Shown: positions 6,325 to 7,927 of the stretch, piece by piece
Layout: each line of letters starts with the position of its first letter
Numbering within the stretch: the stretch's first letter is position 1
Assembly: GCA_902784015.1 (NCBI GenBank)
Contig: CACZTC010000207.1
Location: 1 to 7,927 of the forward strand
Source of the DNA: an uncultured Erysipelotrichaceae bacterium
Lineage (GTDB): Bacteria; Bacillota_I; Bacilli_A; Erysipelotrichales; Erysipelotrichaceae
Length of the DNA: 7,927 nucleotides
Direction of reading: 5' to 3'
Made by a program: the position numbers and the translations under genes
Notes under the pieces: model-generated
The model's database searches: none
Seen by the model: the letters and a program-made list of their open reading frames with translations, nothing else
What the model was told of the DNA's origin: nothing

Positions 6325-7145
6325 AATATATCTAAGAAATCAGTAATATCCTTTTTAACTTTGGTATATTTCTTTTCAGGAACAGGAACAATAGTGCCAT
6401 CAGACATTTTAATTTCAAATCTAGTTATACTTACAACATAATTTAAATTGATTAAGAAAGAGACATGAGGACGATAGAATTTTTTAGGATATAATTTATT
6501 AATTTCATTAACAGTATTTTTACATTCAATAGTTTTACCATCATTAATATGAATAATTGAATGAGCACCAAAATTCTCAATCCAAGCCACATTAGCATCA
6601 ATAATATAATGAGTTACATTATCAACATCTGATAATATTATTCTTCTTTCACGTGCAGAGCGTGCATCACTATCTAATAAATAATCACTTAGATGAACAG
6701 GATAGATAGAATCACGAGGATCTTGGAGATGTTCATCACTAATATGGCAGGTCATCCATTTCCATTCTTTAGTATTATCTCCTTTTTTCTCGCTTATTTT
6801 TTTCTTTTCCCAAGTAAATTGTACTCTTTCTCTAACATAAACTATTTCATTATCAGGATAATGAGTAGTCAAATCAAAAGAAACAATAACTTCGCAGACA
6901 CTACTACCCATCATTCTCATACTAGTTGTCATTTCGCCAATTTCAAAAGAAAGATCATGAGTCTCATTATCATACATTTCTTTGAGATTATCTTTACCAT
7001 AAACCCATTGTCCGCGCGATGGACCTAACCATAAAAAATCTTTGTCCATAGCTTCGAAATATGGCTCAAGATTATTGTTGTAATATTCAATTAATATATT
7101 CGCAGATCTTTCTTCTAAAGATATATCCTGTGATTTTTTTACCAT
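6312..7145 (-). CDS. LytTR-family regulator with N-terminal NTF2/SnoaL-like domain
   Basis: 277 aa, predicted cytoplasmic, no membrane segment. Residues about 10-138 look like an NTF2/SnoaL-like alpha+beta fold: a helical start (LIEYYNNNLEPYFEAMDKDFLWLGPS), GQWVYGKDNLKEMY (46-58), then strands EVIVSFDLTTHYP and RERVQFTWEKK, ending EWKWMTCHIS. Residues about 175-272 are a LytTR DNA-binding domain: HYIIDANVAWIENFGAHSII, INDGKTIECKNTVNEINKLYP, FYRPHVSFLINLNYVVSI and MSDGTIVPVPEKKYTKVK. LytTR domains bind promoter DNA, usually behind a phosphoacceptor REC domain, which is absent. A small ligand in the NTF2-like cavity could be the input (inference). ATG 7145 is the only feasible start: TAA stands two codons upstream in frame, and no ATG, GTG or TTG occurs in the next 30 codons. 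No Shine-Dalgarno precedes it. Confidence 0.85.
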   Translation of the reverse strand: MVKKSQDISLEERSANILIEYYNNNLEPYFEAMDKDFLWLGPSRGQWVYGKDNLKEMYDNETHDLSFEIGEMTTSMRMMGSSVCEVIVSFDLTTHYPDNEIVYVRERVQFTWEKKKISEKKGDNTKEWKWMTCHISDEHLQDPRDSIYPVHLSDYLLDSDARSARERRIILSDVDNVTHYIIDANVAWIENFGAHSIIHINDGKTIECKNTVNEINKLYPKKFYRPHVSFLINLNYVVSITRFEIKMSDGTIVPVPEKKYTKVKKDITDFLDILKKR

Positions 7146-7151
7146 GAATTA

Positions 7152-7180
7152 ATTATAATAAATCTTTCTAAAAATAGGAA
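7152..7180 (-). promoter_or_regulatory. Promoter of the LytTR gene, probably leaderless
   Basis: On the minus strand a perfect TATAAT (7157-7152) lies 6 nt before the ATG at 7145. A weak -35 TTCCTA (7180-7175, three of six matches) lies 17 nt further upstream. Transcription would start at the A of the ATG, which fits the missing ribosome-binding site. Confidence 0.6.
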
Positions 7181-7193
7181 GAAAGCGCTATCA
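7180..7193. promoter_or_regulatory. cre box (CcpA operator)
   Basis: AGAAAGCGCTATCA departs from the cre consensus TGNAANCGNTNNCA only at the first base, and is centred on the palindrome AGCGCT. It abuts the -35 of the minus-strand LytTR gene and lies about 100 bp upstream of the predicted gapA transcription start. CcpA bound here could repress the regulator and/or activate gapA from upstream (inference). CcpA control of glycolytic genes is well known in Firmicutes. Confidence 0.65.
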
Positions 7194-7218
7194 CAAAATG
7201 GCATAATTATATACAGAA

Positions 7219-7244
7219 TATCGCAAAAAATAGTGCTCGCGATA
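7219..7244. promoter_or_regulatory. Inverted repeat TATCGC-N14-GCGATA, candidate operator
   Basis: Perfect 6-bp half-sites at 7219-7224 and 7239-7244 have centres 20 bp apart, about two helical turns. The right half ends one base before the gapA -35 box, a typical position for a dimeric regulator. The spacing and lack of a U-run argue against a terminator. It does not resemble CggR or LytTR consensus sites. The binding protein is unknown. Confidence 0.4.
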
Positions 7245-7245
7245 A

Positions 7246-7274
7246 TTGACGAAGGACTTTGTGAATTCTATAAT
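7246..7274 (+). promoter_or_regulatory. Sigma-A promoter of gapA
   Basis: TTGACG (7246-7251) and TATAAT (7269-7274) are separated by exactly 17 bp, close to a consensus strong housekeeping promoter. Transcription should begin near 7281, giving a 5' UTR of about 30 nt that includes AAGGAGG. This suits a highly expressed glycolytic gene. Confidence 0.88.
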
Positions 7275-7290
7275 TTATTTAGTCAGATTA

Positions 7291-7296
7291 AGGAGG
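7291..7296 (+). promoter_or_regulatory. gapA Shine-Dalgarno site with long spacing
   Basis: AGGAGG, within TAAGGAGG, is near-perfect but lies 13 nt before ATG 7310, further than the 5-7 nt of the other genes here. An in-frame TAA at 7301-7303 rules out an earlier start. Confidence 0.8.
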
Positions 7297-7309
7297 ATAT
7301 TAAGATAAT

Positions 7310-7927
7310 ATGACAGATGTAAGAGTTGCGATAAATGGTTTTGGTCGCATTGGTCGTTTAGCTTTCAGACAAATGTTTGATGCTAAGGGATATGAAGTAG
7401 TAGCTATTAATGACTTAACAGCTCCTTCAATGCTAGCTCATCTATTAAAGTATGATAGTGCACAAGGACCATATATCGGCAAGCCAGGTGAAAATCTACA
7501 CACAGTAGAAGCAGATGATGAAGCTAATACAATTACTGTAGATGGAAAGACATTACAAATTTATAAGGAAGCAGATGCAAATAATCTTCCTTGGGGCGAT
7601 CTAAAGATTGACGTTGTATTAGAATGTACAGGTTTCTATACAAGTAAAGAAAAAGCAATGGCACATGTAAATGCTGGTGCTAGAAAAGTTGTTATTTCAG
7701 CTCCTGCAGGTAATGACTTACCAACTATTGTATATAACGTTAACCATGACACATTAAAAGCAGAAGATAATGTTATTTCTGCAGCTAGTTGTACAACAAA
7801 CTGTTTAGCTCCAATGGCTAAAGCATTAAATGATTATGCAGAAATCCAATCTGGTATCATGTCAACTATCCATGCTTACACTGGAGACCAAATGATCCTA
7901 GACGGACCACAAAGAAAAGGTGATTTA
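7310..7927 (+). CDS. gapA: Glyceraldehyde-3-phosphate dehydrogenase, 3' end outside window
   Basis: The first 206 residues of an enzyme usually about 335 aa long. It converts glyceraldehyde-3-phosphate, NAD+ and phosphate to 1,3-bisphosphoglycerate in cytoplasmic glycolysis. Seen: NAD-binding NGFGRIG (9-15), Asp in INDL (residue 35), which favours NAD over [16 protein letters not shown] (105-116), the catalytic Cys161 in [12 protein letters not shown] and the catalytic His188 in [10 protein letters not shown]. The sequence is intact to the window edge. Asp35 and the strong promoter point to the glycolytic (GapA) rather than the gluconeogenic (GapB) type. It is transcribed divergently from the LytTR gene across 164 bp that contain a cre box. 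pgk and other glycolytic genes may follow outside the window (inference from common gene order). Confidence 0.97.
   Translation, partial: MTDVRVAINGFGRIGRLAFRQMFDAKGYEVVAINDLTAPSMLAHLLKYDSAQGPYIGKPGENLHTVEADDEANTITVDGKTLQIYKEADANNLPWGDLKIDVVLECTGFYTSKEKAMAHVNAGARKVVISAPAGNDLPTIVYNVNHDTLKAEDNVISAASCTTNCLAPMAKALNDYAEIQSGIMSTIHAYTGDQMILDGPQRKGDL

Noticed and set aside
6693..7028. Plus-strand open frame of 111 codons
   Set aside because: It is an antisense shadow of the LytTR gene, with no ribosome site and no recognisable protein features.
7191..7264. Inverted pair TCACAAA / TTTGTGA
   Set aside because: The arms are 67 bp apart, too far for one dimer site, and short enough to be chance in AT-rich DNA; one arm overlaps the cre box.
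7259..7276. TTGTGAA considered as a Rex operator upstream of the gapA -10
   Set aside because: Only the first half-site is present; the second half reads ATAATTT rather than TTCACAA.

Overview
The window comes from the chromosome of an AT-rich, low-GC Firmicute. TTA and AGA codons dominate, Shine-Dalgarno sites are of the GGAG type, and the order rapZ-yvcK-whiA is the classic Firmicutes arrangement. Codon style and protein variants (for example GGGHGQ in YvcK) suggest Erysipelotrichia (Coprobacillaceae or Erysipelotrichaceae); that placement is inference.

Layout: (1) 1-1602 is the distal end of a CRISPR array, with 24 identical 36-nt repeats, one truncated terminal repeat and 24 spacers of 29 or 30 nt. 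No cas gene, leader or tracrRNA is in view. The array is capped by a rho-independent terminator (1609-1632) about 35 nt before the next gene. (2) 1667-6310 is a tightly packed plus-strand gene string: rapZ, yvcK, whiA, a two-domain GNAT acetyltransferase, and an RmlB-like extended SDR that has lost the catalytic Asp of dTDP-glucose 4,6-dehydratases. (3) 6312-7145 (minus) encodes an unusual regulator with an N-terminal NTF2/SnoaL-like domain and a C-terminal LytTR DNA-binding domain. It converges on the SDR with a 1-bp gap, and both stop codons sit inside one bidirectional terminator. (4) 7146-7309 is a divergent control region holding the LytTR-gene promoter, a near-consensus cre (CcpA) box, a TATCGC/GCGATA inverted repeat and a near-consensus sigma-A promoter for the next gene. 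(5) 7310-7927 is the 5' two-thirds of gapA (glycolytic GAPDH), cut by the window end.

How it fits together: RapZ, YvcK and WhiA link carbon and cell-wall precursor status to envelope growth and division. gapA with a cre box adds central carbon control. The LytTR regulator shares the cre-bearing region with gapA. The most unusual items are the array abutting a housekeeping operon, the NTF2-LytTR architecture, the catalytically altered SDR, and two genes whose only good -10 box lies exactly 6 nt before the ATG, which suggests leaderless mRNAs. I see no cas genes, transposase, tRNA or rRNA here.
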